The notes under the pieces are model-generated. The model did no database searches, was not told where the DNA came from, and saw only the letters and a list, made by a program, of their open reading frames with translations. The position numbers and the translations under genes were made by a program. Shown here piece by piece: positions 22,998 to 32,209 of a DNA stretch of 39,630 nt. How positions within the stretch are numbered: position 1 is the stretch's first letter; each line of letters begins with the position of its first letter. Source of the stretch: Desulfobacula sp. (lineage in GTDB: Bacteria; Desulfobacterota; Desulfobacteria; Desulfobacterales; Desulfobacteraceae); NCBI GenBank assembly GCA_013792075.1, contig VMSR01000126.1:1-39630 (forward strand), read 5' to 3'.

Positions 22998-24935
22998 ATG
23001 ACCTATACAATAAAATTTTTACCCCAGAATGCTACCATTAAAGTGAAAGAAAACGAAAGCCTGATACGGGCGGCCATGGAGGCTGGCGTGCATATCAATG
23101 CCTCCTGCGGCGGGACCGGGGTTTGCGGGAAATGCCGGGTGCATATAGAAGGAGGAGAGGTTGCAGGCGGCGTGTCCGAGCACCTGTCCCCGGAAGACCA
23201 GGCCCTGGGCTATCGCCTGGCCTGTATGTCCACTGTTATCTCGGATCTTGTGGTGAGAATCCCGGTGGAATCCCAGATGGAGACCAGTCGTCTGAACCAG
23301 AAAACAACGGGGCGTCACACGGCCAAGGCCATGTTTACCAATGTGGATGAACTTCGGGAAAACGGATTGTTTATTCCGCCGGTGGAAAAAATTTATTTGG
23401 AGATGGACCCGGCCAGTGAAGGGGACAACCAGGCAGATGTGGCAAGAATTATCAACCATCTGCGCATGAAGCACGACGAGCACCGACTGACCATGGGCCT
23501 TGGCCTGATACGTAAAATTCCCGATATCATCCGGCAGGGAAATTTTAAGGTAACCGCCACCATTGTCCGGCCGGTTCGTAAGGATGGGAAAAACAGAATC
23601 ATCAATATCGAGCCCTTTGATACCAGCGACAGAAATTTTGCCATTGCCATGGACATCGGAACCACAACGGTATATGGCCAGGCCCTGGACCTTAAAACAG
23701 GGGAGGTTCTGGCCCAGCACGGGGAGTTCAACAGCCAGATCTCCTATGGAGAAGATGTGATTTCCAGGATTGTTTTTGCGGAAAAAGGTGACGGCCTTGA
23801 AATTCTCCACCAGAAGGTTGTGGAGACCATCAACAAAATTATCGAAAGAATCGTCAAGAAAGCCGACATCGGCATCCATGAAGTGTCCACCATTACCCTG
23901 GCCGGCAATTCCACCATGACCCAGCTGCTGTTGAAAATCAATCCCAGTTACATCCGGAAAGAGCCCTATGTGCCGGCATCCATAATGTATCCGCCCTTTC
24001 GTGCCACAAAGATCGGCCTTTGTCTTTCCGATCATACCATTGCCCTTATTTATCCCGGTGTCTCCTCCTATGTGGGCGGGGATATCATTTCCGGCATCAT
24101 GGCCTCTGGCATGTATTTGACAGAGGAGCTGACCCTGTATATGGACATTGGTACCAATGCGGAAATCGCCATCGGCCACAAGGACTGGATGGTCTGCACG
24201 GCTGCCTCGGCCGGACCGGCCTTTGAAGGCGGGGGTGTAAAATTTGGAATGCGGGCCACCAAAGGGGCCATTGAAGATTTTTCCATAAATCCCATCACCT
24301 ATGAACCCATGATTATCACCGTGGGCAACTTGCCTGCCAAGGGGATTTGCGGGTCAGGGTTGATCACCCTTGCCGCCAAACTTCTGGAAACCGGGGTGAT
24401 TGATTCCCGGGGCAAATTCAACCAGAACCTTTCCACCCCCCGTATCCGGCAAACCGATGATATCTGGGAATATGTGCTGGTGTATAAGGAAAATACCCAG
24501 ATTGACCGGGACATCGCCATCACAGAGCCGGATCTGGACAATTTGATCCGGGCAAAAGGGGCCATGTATTCTGCCGCCCTGACCCTGTTGGAAGAGATCG
24601 GACTTAAGATCCATGACATTGAGAGAGTCATCCTGGCAGGGGGGTTTGGTTCGTTTGTGGATCTTGAATCTGCCATTACCATCGGGCTGTTACCGGAAAT
24701 TGAGCCTGCCAGGGTCACCTATCTTGGCAACGGGTCCCTCCTGGGATGCCAGATCAATTGCCTGACCAACTCCCTTCGCAGGAATGTGAGCGAGGTGGTG
24801 AACATGATGACAAATTTTGAGCTGGCATCCACCGCCTCTTACATGGACCATTATATGGGGGCCCTGTTCATGCCCCATACAGAGCTCAATTATTTTCCAA
24901 AGGTCAAGGCCCGTTTGGAAGGACTGCGCAAATGA
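22998..24935 (+). CDS. RACo-like corrinoid-activation ATPase with N-terminal [2Fe-2S] ferredoxin
   Basis: Reductive activators of corrinoid proteins use a [2Fe-2S] domain and an ASKHA ATPase to return Co(II) to Co(I). In 645 residues: ferredoxin cysteines Cys37-x5-Cys43-x2-Cys46 and Cys76 (SCGGTGVCGKC, RLAC); linker and middle region to about 210; then the ASKHA domain with AMDIGTTTVYGQALD, TLAGNSTMTQ, MDIGTNAEIAIG, GICGSGLITLAAKLL and VILAGGFGSFVDLESA. The ATG at 22998 follows GAGGA at good spacing; a TTG at 22983 is rejected. A second DUF4445 gene overlaps its stop by 4 bp. No corrinoid protein or methyltransferase gene is in the window, so the target is unknown. Confidence 0.86.
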   Translation: MTYTIKFLPQNATIKVKENESLIRAAMEAGVHINASCGGTGVCGKCRVHIEGGEVAGGVSEHLSPEDQALGYRLACMSTVISDLVVRIPVESQMETSRLNQKTTGRHTAKAMFTNVDELRENGLFIPPVEKIYLEMDPASEGDNQADVARIINHLRMKHDEHRLTMGLGLIRKIPDIIRQGNFKVTATIVRPVRKDGKNRIINIEPFDTSDRNFAIAMDIGTTTVYGQALDLKTGEVLAQHGEFNSQISYGEDVISRIVFAEKGDGLEILHQKVVETINKIIERIVKKADIGIHEVSTITLAGNSTMTQLLLKINPSYIRKEPYVPASIMYPPFRATKIGLCLSDHTIALIYPGVSSYVGGDIISGIMASGMYLTEELTLYMDIGTNAEIAIGHKDWMVCTAASAGPAFEGGGVKFGMRATKGAIEDFSINPITYEPMIITVGNLPAKGICGSGLITLAAKLLETGVIDSRGKFNQNLSTPRIRQTDDIWEYVLVYKENTQIDRDIAITEPDLDNLIRAKGAMYSAALTLLEEIGLKIHDIERVILAGGFGSFVDLESAITIGLLPEIEPARVTYLGNGSLLGCQINCLTNSLRRNVSEVVNMMTNFELASTASYMDHYMGALFMPHTELNYFPKVKARLEGLRK

Positions 24936-26503
24936 GCCCCAAAGGGTCTGGCAATGGATTTGTCAGGACCCTGGAAATTGAAAAACCGGTCCTGGGAAAC
25001 AATACGGCCGATGCCCAGCGCCTGGAGCAGGCCCTGAAAAAAAATCTGGGAAATCAGATGGGCAACAGGGGCGTAAGTATCCCTTTGTATCTGCTGCAAA
25101 AACTTCCCTCCCGGCTTCGGGCCTGGGATTACAAAGCCAGGGCAATTCTATTCAAGGATCGTAGGTCCTGGCACCTGGTGGACCTGCTGGCCCCGGACAG
25201 CCTGCAGCCGGTGCTGGGTGCGGCCATTGATATCGGCACCACCCGGATTGTGATCCGGCTTGTGGATCTTGAGGGGGGGCAGACCCTGGGTGAGGTCGGG
25301 TTTGACAATCCCCAGGCGGCCATTGGCCCGGATGTGCTGGCCCGGATCCATCATTCCCATAAACCCGGCGGCCTTGACCAGCTCCGAAGTCTGGTGATGG
25401 ATGCCGTGAATGCCAATTTGTCCGGGCTCTGCCGGGCCAACGGATGGGATACCCAGGACATTTACCTTGTGACCGGGGCCGGCAACACGGCCATGACCCA
25501 TTTGTTTTTAGGTCTTGAGGCATTTGAGATCATCCGGGAACCCTATATCCCCTGTGTGAATATACTGGATACCCTTTTGGCCAGAGAGGTGGGCCTGGAT
25601 ATCCATCCTTGCGGCCTGCTCTTTTTGTTTCCCAATATCGGGTCCTATTTTGGCGGAGATCTTGTTGCCGGGATTTTATTTGCCGGTCTGGACAAAAAAC
25701 AGGCCCCCTGCCTCATGGTGGATGTGGGCACCAATGCCGAGATTGTGGTGGGCAGCAGGGACTGGCTCATCGCCTGCGCTGGTGCTGCAGGCCCTGCCCT
25801 GGAAGGCGGGGTCAGCAAAATGGGCATGACCGCAGGGCCCGGTGTCATTGATCGGGTGACCCTTGATCCTTCCACCCGAAAGATGTGTATCCATACCATT
25901 GAAGAAAAAAAGCCCGTGGGCATCTGCGGTTCGGGCATGATTGATCTGGCGGCAGCCCTGTTTGTATCCGGCAGGATCGATATCCGGGGGAAATTTTCAG
26001 AAACAGCCTGTGGGAACCAGCTCAGAAAAGAGGACGGACTTCTTTCCTTTGTCCTGGTGGACAGGGCCAATTCCGGTACAGGCCGGGATATTGTCTTAAC
26101 CCAGGTGGACCTCAACTCTTTGACCAGTTCCAAGGCAGCCATGTACACCATACTGGAGGTGATCGTCAAAAACACGGCAGGCCTTGAATTTGAAGCCCTT
26201 GAAACCTTTTACGTGGCAGGCACCTTTGGGTCTTTTATCAATCCGGATTCTGCCATTTCCATTGGCATGCTCCCGGACATAGACCGGTCCCGGTTTCAGG
26301 TTCTGGGCAACTCTTCTCTGGGCGGGGCAGCGCTTTTGCTCCTGGATACTACTGCCCATGACAGAATTATGGAGATCCGCCAATCGATCACCTATATTGA
26401 ATTGAACGTGAACCAGGAATTCATGAACATGTTTTCCGGAGCCAAGTTTTATCCCCACACGGACCGGTCCAGGTTCCCATCTGTTTCCATTGACTCGGCA
26501 TAA
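24932..26503 (+). CDS. RACo-like ASKHA protein lacking the ferredoxin domain
   Basis: A 523-residue paralogue of the preceding gene. It has no [2Fe-2S] cysteines: the first 95 residues match the middle region of RACo, and the ASKHA domain starts at about residue 97 with AAIDIGTTRIVIRLVD. It keeps VTGAGNTAMTHL, MVDVGTNAEIVVGSRDW, GAAGPALEGG, GICGSGMIDLAAALF and YVAGTFGSFINPDSA. The start overlaps the upstream stop in ATGA, which implies translational coupling and roughly equal expression. It may form a heteromer with the first protein and borrow its ferredoxin, or have another ATPase role. Both ideas are inference. Confidence 0.84.
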   Translation: MSPKGSGNGFVRTLEIEKPVLGNNTADAQRLEQALKKNLGNQMGNRGVSIPLYLLQKLPSRLRAWDYKARAILFKDRRSWHLVDLLAPDSLQPVLGAAIDIGTTRIVIRLVDLEGGQTLGEVGFDNPQAAIGPDVLARIHHSHKPGGLDQLRSLVMDAVNANLSGLCRANGWDTQDIYLVTGAGNTAMTHLFLGLEAFEIIREPYIPCVNILDTLLAREVGLDIHPCGLLFLFPNIGSYFGGDLVAGILFAGLDKKQAPCLMVDVGTNAEIVVGSRDWLIACAGAAGPALEGGVSKMGMTAGPGVIDRVTLDPSTRKMCIHTIEEKKPVGICGSGMIDLAAALFVSGRIDIRGKFSETACGNQLRKEDGLLSFVLVDRANSGTGRDIVLTQVDLNSLTSSKAAMYTILEVIVKNTAGLEFEALETFYVAGTFGSFINPDSAISIGMLPDIDRSRFQVLGNSSLGGAALLLLDTTAHDRIMEIRQSITYIELNVNQEFMNMFSGAKFYPHTDRSRFPSVSIDSA

Positions 26504-26672
26504 AACAACAAAAGAGTCAGTTATATTTTTTGGTTTTTAACACTCGGTTTACAGGCCACAGCCCTTTCAAAGGTGCCTGAATGTATATACAAGCCAGTTT
26601 TTTTCTGATAAACAATTGGGATGAACGGTTGAGATAAAAATATTTTACACCCTCTGCAGGAATCAAAAGATC

Positions 26673-28295
26673 ATGAAAAAAATAGTCGAATGTGTCCCCA
26701 ATTTTTCAGAAGGCCGGAACCAGGAAACCATTGACGCTATTTCCGATGCCATCCGTAATACACCCGGTGTAAGCCTTTTGGATGTAGATCCTGGCAAATC
26801 CACCAACCGGACGGTTTACACCTTTGTGGGGGATCCTTCGGCCGTGGTGGAAGGGGCTCTCAATGCCGCCCGGGTGGCAAGAAAACGCATTGACATGCGA
26901 ATTCATACCGGTGAACACCATCGCATGGGGGCAATGGATGTCTGTCCCTTTATCCCGGTGGCCCATGTGACCATGGCAGAATGTGTGGCCATTTCCAAGG
27001 AGTTTGCCCGGCGGGCAGCCGAAGAACTGGGCATTCCCATTTATCTGTATGAAGAATCCGCGACCCTGGCATATCGCAAAAAACTGCCCCAGATCCGGGA
27101 AGGCCAATACGAGGCCATTAAAGACCGCATTGTCACCCCTGAATGGAAACCCGATTTCGGACCTGCCGAGTTCATCCCCCAATGGGGGGCCACGGTCACC
27201 GGGGCAAGGGGATTCCTCATTGCCTATAATGTCAATCTTTTGTCCACCCCCAACCAGGCCCACCGGATTGCTCTGAACCTTCGGGAGGCAGGACGCGGTC
27301 CCGAAGAACCGGGATACTTCAATGAGGTCAAGGGCATGGGCTGGTACGTGGAGGACTACAATCTGGCCCAGGTAACGGTGAACCTGAACAATTATCGGGT
27401 CACCCCTCCCCATCTTCTGTTTGAGGAGGTAAAAGAACAGGCTGCCCAACTCAAGGTAGGGGTAATTGGTTCTGAAATTGTGGGGGTGGTGCCCCTGGAT
27501 GCCATTCTTTTGGCAGCCCATTATTATATTGAAAAAGAAAACCTTTTTGTTTTGGAAGAAGACCAGAAGGTCCGCCTGGCTATTGAACGCCTGGGTCTTA
27601 ATTCCGTGGCCCCCTTTAACCCAAAAGAAAAAATCATTGAATACATGATTGCCCAAAGCCCTGCTGAACCCCTGGCAGGTCTGAGTGTCCGAAAGTTTAT
27701 CCAGGAGGTGGCCAAAAGAAGTTCAGCCCCTGGCGGCGGGTCTGTTTCTGCCGCCATTGCCGCCATGGGAGCGGGTCTGGGATCCATGGTGGCCAAGCTC
27801 ACCCTGGGGGTCAGAAAATTTGAGGATGTGGATGCCAAAATGAGAACCCTGGTGCCGCCCCTCCATGAAGCTGCCAATGCCTTGATCCCCATGATTGACG
27901 CCGATACCAATGCCTTTAATGACTATGTGGCTGCCCTGGGCCTGCCAAGGGGAACCCGGGAAGAGATATCCTACAGAGAAGAACACCTTCAGCAGGGTCT
28001 TAAAAAGGCCATTGAGATCCCCCTGTCCACCATGATTATCGGGGACCAGGCCTGGGATGCCATGGTTGAAGTGGCCCGCCACGGCAACATCGCCTCCCGG
28101 TCCGATGTGGAGGTGGGGGCAAGGGCCCTTGAAATGGGTATCTGGGGCGCCTATAAAAATGTTGTGATCAATATGGCGGATATCAAAGATGAACCCTATA
28201 AAAAAGAGACCCTTGCCAGGGCAAAAGCCCTGAAAGACAGGGCGGCAGAAATGAGTGCCCGGGTGCTGGATATCATTGAGAAAAGGTTGCCCTAA
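26673..28295 (+). CDS. ftcD: Bifunctional glutamate formimidoyltransferase / formimidoyl-THF cyclodeaminase
   Basis: Transfers the formimino group between formiminoglutamate and tetrahydrofolate and deaminates it to methenyl-THF with ammonia release, feeding the folate one-carbon pool. At 540 residues it matches the two-domain animal FTCD in length. The N-terminal transferase shows ECVPNFSEGRN, RTVYTFVGDP and GEHHRMGAMDVCPFIPV. A short linker near residue 330-340 leads to the cyclodeaminase with SSAPGGGSVSAAIAAMGAGLGSMVAKLT and DADTNAFNDYVAALGLPRGT. A modest GCAGGA lies upstream of the ATG. No histidine-utilisation genes are adjacent; proximity to RACo-like proteins suggests one-carbon metabolism more generally. 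Confidence 0.95.
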   Translation: MKKIVECVPNFSEGRNQETIDAISDAIRNTPGVSLLDVDPGKSTNRTVYTFVGDPSAVVEGALNAARVARKRIDMRIHTGEHHRMGAMDVCPFIPVAHVTMAECVAISKEFARRAAEELGIPIYLYEESATLAYRKKLPQIREGQYEAIKDRIVTPEWKPDFGPAEFIPQWGATVTGARGFLIAYNVNLLSTPNQAHRIALNLREAGRGPEEPGYFNEVKGMGWYVEDYNLAQVTVNLNNYRVTPPHLLFEEVKEQAAQLKVGVIGSEIVGVVPLDAILLAAHYYIEKENLFVLEEDQKVRLAIERLGLNSVAPFNPKEKIIEYMIAQSPAEPLAGLSVRKFIQEVAKRSSAPGGGSVSAAIAAMGAGLGSMVAKLTLGVRKFEDVDAKMRTLVPPLHEAANALIPMIDADTNAFNDYVAALGLPRGTREEISYREEHLQQGLKKAIEIPLSTMIIGDQAWDAMVEVARHGNIASRSDVEVGARALEMGIWGAYKNVVINMADIKDEPYKKETLARAKALKDRAAEMSARVLDIIEKRLP

Positions 28296-28396
28296 CCCAA
28301 TAAAAAATACCCTTGGTTGATGCTTCCATAAAGACACCTGGAAACAAAGATATCTCCAATTCGGGAAGGTATTAAAGTTTACCAACTTTTTTTGGG

Positions 28397-28446
28397 ACGC
28401 AGATGAGCGCAGATTTTAATCCATGAAAATCTGCGCTCATCTGCGT
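28397..28446. repeat. Perfect 21-bp inverted repeat (8-base loop) after ftcD
   Basis: The left arm (28397-28417) and right arm (28426-28446) are exact reverse complements around an 8-base loop. Within each arm CGCAGAT occurs twice with a 10-bp period. No T-tract follows, so it is not a classical terminator, though it could end or protect ftcD mRNA. The CGCAGATGA-type wording is one I associate with intergenic palindromic repeats in several bacterial genomes. The rest of the 28296-28666 gap holds only a weak 6-5-6 inverted repeat and AT-rich DNA before dctP. Confidence 0.85.
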
Positions 28447-28526
28447 TCTGAGCAGACTATTCAATCGCATTTATTGAAATTTCTTTCTGCTTCATCAACT
28501 GGGCAATGCTATTTTTCAGGGGAATC

Positions 28527-28543
28527 GTAAGGGATTTCCTTAC
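28527..28543. promoter_or_regulatory. Inverted repeat upstream of the TRAP operon, possible operator
   Basis: GTAAGG-GATTT-CCTTAC is a perfect 6-5-6 inverted repeat 124 bp before dctP. It could be an operator or a small RNA hairpin. No consensus promoter is recognisable nearby, so function is open. Confidence 0.3.
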
Positions 28544-28666
28544 AATAAGATCAGAAAATTTCCAATTTCGAATTAAGTTTGATTAAGATAAAGAGAATAA
28601 CAGTTTAAATTTTTTAAAGCGAATAAACGTTGTTGGTTCTTTTTACTTCAATCAAGGGAGATTTAA

Positions 28667-29665
28667 ATGAAAACAAAAGTGTTGTTGTTGTTGGTTTCTG
28701 CCATGGTTCTCGTTGCTGCTGCAACCGCGATGGCAGAACCGATCGTCATTAAGTTCAGTCATGTGGTAGCCGTGGATACGCCAAAAGGCCAGGCTGCTGA
28801 GTATTTTAAGAAATTGGCAGAAGAGCGCACCAATGGCGCGGTAAAAATAGAGGTTTACCCGAACAGTCAGCTCTACAAAGACAAAGAAGAAATGGAGGCA
28901 CTCCAGATAGGGTCTGTACAGATGCTGGCCCCCTCCCTGGCCAAGTTCGCCCCCCTGGGTGTTAAAGAATTTGAAGTCTTCGACCTGCCTTTCATCTTTG
29001 ACGGATACGATGACCTGCACAAGGTCACTCTGGGACCTGTCGGCAAAAAATTACTGAACAAGCTTGAAGTTAAGGGGATACTCGGTTTGGCTTACTGGGA
29101 CAATGGATTTAAAGTCATGAGTGCCAATAAACCCCTGAAGACACCTGCCGATTTCAAAGGCTTGAAGATGCGTATTCAGTCGTCTAAGATCCTTGATGCC
29201 CAGATGCGCGTACTGGGGGCCATTCCCCAGGTTATGGCCTTCTCAGAGGTTTATCAGGCCCTGCAAACCGGTGTTGTGGATGGTACAGAGAATCCGCCGT
29301 CCAATCTCTATACCCAGAAAATGTTTGAAGTGCAAAAATATGTTACCGTCTCAAATCATGGTTTTCTGGGATATGCTGTTATCGTGAACAAGAAATTCTG
29401 GGAAAAAATACCGGTTGAAATCCGTACCCAGCTTGAAGGAGCAATGGCCGATGCTACCGTGTTTGCCAATAGTATTGCCAAACAGAAAAATCAAGAAGAC
29501 CTGGCGTCTGTGAAAGCATCCGGCAAGTCGGAAATGATCGTGCTCTCCGAACAGGAACGGAAGGTATGGAAGGATGTTCTGGTAAAAGTGCATACCGACA
29601 TGGCCGACCGTATCGGAGCCGACCTGATCCAGGAAGTTTACCAGGCAATCGGAGTTAAAAAATAG
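28667..29665 (+). CDS. TRAP transporter solute-binding protein DctP
   Basis: Periplasmic substrate-binding protein of a tripartite ATP-independent transporter for organic acids. A 23-residue signal peptide (MKTKVLLLLVSAMVLVAAAT... ending AMA) is cleaved before EPIVIKFSHVV. The DctP fold is clear: TPKGQAAEYFKKLAEERTNGAVKIEVYPNSQLY, LGLAYWDNGFKVM, and GLKMRIQSSKI, whose Arg normally contacts the substrate carboxylate, followed by FSEVYQALQTGVVDGTENP. The strong ribosome binding site is AAGGGAG. It leads a dctP-dctQ-dctM operon. C4-dicarboxylate or a similar carboxylic acid is likely; the exact ligand cannot be read. Confidence 0.93.
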   Translation: MKTKVLLLLVSAMVLVAAATAMAEPIVIKFSHVVAVDTPKGQAAEYFKKLAEERTNGAVKIEVYPNSQLYKDKEEMEALQIGSVQMLAPSLAKFAPLGVKEFEVFDLPFIFDGYDDLHKVTLGPVGKKLLNKLEVKGILGLAYWDNGFKVMSANKPLKTPADFKGLKMRIQSSKILDAQMRVLGAIPQVMAFSEVYQALQTGVVDGTENPPSNLYTQKMFEVQKYVTVSNHGFLGYAVIVNKKFWEKIPVEIRTQLEGAMADATVFANSIAKQKNQEDLASVKASGKSEMIVLSEQERKVWKDVLVKVHTDMADRIGADLIQEVYQAIGVKK

Positions 29666-29771
29666 GAGCCTGTTTCGGAAAACGCCTAAAAAATGCCGAT
29701 GTACACGTGTGCACCGGCATTTTTGGTCCGAAGCATTGGATTGGAAATGTTTCTATAGAGGATACACAAGG

Positions 29772-30419
29772 ATGCTAAAATTTCTCGATCACCTGGAAGA
29801 ATGGCTGGTGGCCAGTCTGATCGGTGCTGCAACACTGATTATTTTTCTGTCTGTCCTGCACCGATACGCAAGCGGGTTGCCCATACCGGTGGTTCAGGAC
29901 TGGCTGCTGACGATCAATATGAGCTGGACCCAGGAATTGTGCATTTACATGTTCATATGGATGGCCAAGTTCGGTGCTGCATATGGTGTGCGAACCGGCA
30001 TACATGTCGGGGTTGATGTGTTCATCAACAGTCTGCTGGAAAAGACCCGGGCCAAGTTTGTTGTTATCGGTCTGAGCGGCGGAGCCCTTTTTACCGCCAT
30101 TGTCGGTACCCTGGGTTTCACGTTCGTCTGGGAGGTCGGGATGCGCTATGCCGTAGCAACTGCTTTCGGATTTAACTGGCCGGACCTGACCTCTGGGCCG
30201 GTTTCTCCTGATCTGGAATGGCCGGTCTGGATTTTCTATTTGGCAATCCCGCTGGGGTCCTACCTTATGTGTTTTCGTTTCCTCCAGGTGATCCGGAAAT
30301 TTATCCGCACCGGCCGGCTGCCCCAGACAGACACATCCCATGTCGACGGCCTTGCAGACGATTTTAATTTTGGGGACACCCCGGCCGCCCCGGCCGGCAT
30401 ACAAGGAGGAAAACCATGA
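29772..30419 (+). CDS. TRAP transporter small permease DctQ
   Basis: Small membrane subunit of the TRAP transporter, 215 residues with four predicted helices (LVASLIGAATLIIFLSVLHRY, WTQELCIYMFIWMAKFGAAYG, FVVIGLSGGALFTAIVGTLGF, VWIFYLAIPLGSYLMCFRFL). SWTQELCIYMFIWM is the family signature around the second helix. I place the start at ATG 29772 after AGAGGA; the upstream GTG extension lacks support. The hydrophilic C-terminal tail after residue 185 is Pro/Asp rich. Its stop overlaps the dctM start by 4 bp. Confidence 0.9.
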   Translation: MLKFLDHLEEWLVASLIGAATLIIFLSVLHRYASGLPIPVVQDWLLTINMSWTQELCIYMFIWMAKFGAAYGVRTGIHVGVDVFINSLLEKTRAKFVVIGLSGGALFTAIVGTLGFTFVWEVGMRYAVATAFGFNWPDLTSGPVSPDLEWPVWIFYLAIPLGSYLMCFRFLQVIRKFIRTGRLPQTDTSHVDGLADDFNFGDTPAAPAGIQGGKP

Positions 30420-31693
30420 GCGCATTGATAATCTTCATGTTATTGGCCTGCCTGATGCTGACCGGCATGCCGATCTCAATCTCCCTGGGTCTGACGGTTT
30501 TAACCTTCCTGTTTACAATGACCACTGTGCCCATTGAATCCGTGGCAATGAAATTGTTCACCGGGATTGAAAAATTCGAGATCATGGCCATCCCGTTTTT
30601 TATCCTGGCGGGCAATTTTCTCACCCATGGCGGCGTGGCCAAGCGCATGATCCGGTTTGCTTCCGCACTGGTGGGTCACTTTACCGGAGGCCTTGCCCTG
30701 GCCGGAATTGTTGCCTGCGGTTTGTTTGCAGCGGTCTCTGGTTCCAGCCCTGCAACCGTGGTGGCCATCGGTTCAATTCTGCTGCCGGCCATGGTCAAGC
30801 GGGGGTATCCCATGAAATTCGGGGTCGGTGTGATCGGAACCTCCGGATCACTGGGAATCCTCATTCCGCCGTCCATAGTCATGGTTATTTATGCCGTATC
30901 GACCAATGCCTCCATCGGAAAATTGTTCATTGCCGGAATTATCCCCGGGGCACTGCTGATGTTCTTGCTGATGCTGGTCACCTGGCTTGTGGCAAAAAAG
31001 AGGAACTACCCGCGCCTTCCCCGGGCAAGTTTTGCAATAGTGGTCCAGACTTTTCGTGAAAGCATCTGGGGGTTGCTGCTGATCGTAGTGGTGATCGGCG
31101 GTATTTATTCCGGGATGTTCACTCCCACAGAGGCTGCCGCAATGAGTGCGGTCTATGCCTTTGTCGTGTCGGTCTTCATTTACCGGGACATGACCCTGAA
31201 AGATGTTCCCCGGACCCTATTGAGTTCGGCGAACATGTCGTCCATGATCCTCTATATCATTACCAATGCCGTTCTCTTTTCTTTTTTGCTCACCTCCGAG
31301 CAGGTTCCCCAGCAGCTGACTGCCTGGATTACCGGCATGGGGCTGGGAAAGATCGGCTTCCTGATCATGGTCAATCTGTTGCTCCTTGCTGCCGGAAACT
31401 TCATGGAACCCTCTTCCATCCTGCTGATCACAGCCCCCCTGCTTTTTCCCATGGCCATGCATCTGGGAATAGATGAAATTCACCTGGGGGTTCTTATGAC
31501 AGTCAACATGGAGATTGGTATGATCACTCCGCCCGTGGGTCTCAACCTGTATGTGGCTTCGGGGATCTCCCATCTGGGGTTGACGGAAACCACCAAGGCC
31601 TGCGCCCCGTGGATATTTGTAATGCTGCTCTATCTGATTTTGATTACCTATGTACCGGCCATCTCATTGTGGCTGCCCAATTTATTGTTTTAA
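30416..31693 (+). CDS. TRAP transporter large permease DctM
   Basis: Sodium-coupled transport subunit of the TRAP system, 425 residues with about 12 hydrophobic segments. Family blocks are visible: GMPISISLGLTVLTF, FFILAGNFLTHGGVAKRMIRFA, CGLFAAVSGSSPATVVAIGSILLPAM, LGILIPPSIVMVIYAVSTNASIGKLFIAGIIPG, YSGMFTPTEAAAMSAVYAF and a final MITPPVGLNLYVASGI. The ATG overlaps the dctQ stop and follows AAGGAGG, giving tight coupling. With DctP and DctQ it forms a complete transporter. Confidence 0.95.
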   Translation: MSALIIFMLLACLMLTGMPISISLGLTVLTFLFTMTTVPIESVAMKLFTGIEKFEIMAIPFFILAGNFLTHGGVAKRMIRFASALVGHFTGGLALAGIVACGLFAAVSGSSPATVVAIGSILLPAMVKRGYPMKFGVGVIGTSGSLGILIPPSIVMVIYAVSTNASIGKLFIAGIIPGALLMFLLMLVTWLVAKKRNYPRLPRASFAIVVQTFRESIWGLLLIVVVIGGIYSGMFTPTEAAAMSAVYAFVVSVFIYRDMTLKDVPRTLLSSANMSSMILYIITNAVLFSFLLTSEQVPQQLTAWITGMGLGKIGFLIMVNLLLLAAGNFMEPSSILLITAPLLFPMAMHLGIDEIHLGVLMTVNMEIGMITPPVGLNLYVASGISHLGLTETTKACAPWIFVMLLYLILITYVPAISLWLPNLLF

Positions 31694-31724
31694 TTATGAA
31701 GAACGACCAAGGGGTGTTGATAAA

Positions 31725-31967
31725 ATGATACAGACAAAAAGCGAACCATCATTAATTGATCTGCTGTCCAAAAGAGAGCTTCAGGTTTTGAAACACCTGG
31801 CCCAGGGATGCACCAATCACGAAATCGCCGATGTTTATGAGATCAGCGTTAAAACAGTGGATACCCATCGGCTGCGATTGTTGAAAAAGCTCACCCTAAG
31901 AAATAATGCGGACCTGACGCGCTTTGCCATTCAGCATCAGGTCTGGCAGACGGGGGCGGGTGTTTAA
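31725..31967 (+). CDS. Stand-alone LuxR/GerE-type HTH regulator (80 aa)
   Basis: A minimal transcription factor that consists only of the LuxR-type DNA-binding domain: LLSKRELQVLKHLAQGCTNHEIADVYEISVKTVDTHRLRLLKKL, matching the family in every helix, with no receiver or ligand domain. The frame is open upstream into dctM, but the ATG at 31725 follows AAGGGGTG at good spacing and gives a natural 80-residue protein similar to GerE in size. It starts 31 bp after dctM, so it is probably cotranscribed with the TRAP genes and may regulate them. Confidence 0.8.
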   Translation: MIQTKSEPSLIDLLSKRELQVLKHLAQGCTNHEIADVYEISVKTVDTHRLRLLKKLTLRNNADLTRFAIQHQVWQTGAGV

Positions 31968-32209
31968 GCCACCCGTCCCAAATTTTTAAGAAGTCGCTTT
32001 TGGGTGCACAATATGCTATGTTCCCGGTCGGGGCAGAGGCCTGCTTTTTTTACGGGAAAATTGCATGACCATGACAAAAGAACAAAAAAGAGGGGCTGAT
32101 TTCAGAATCGGCCGGACGGAAACGATCAGAAAAGAACAATGGAGAAACAGTCAATGAAACGATCGGTCAGCGGGGGCCCGGCCGCAAGGATCAGGAAGAC
32201 CCGGACACC

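Noticed and set aside
23019-24179. Long open frame antisense to the first RACo-like gene
   Set aside because: His/Gly-rich composition is the usual shadow of the real gene's codon usage; no independent support.
26551-26580. CAGGC...GCCTG hairpin before ftcD as terminator or riboswitch
   Set aside because: Short arms, no T-tract and no recognisable riboswitch core.
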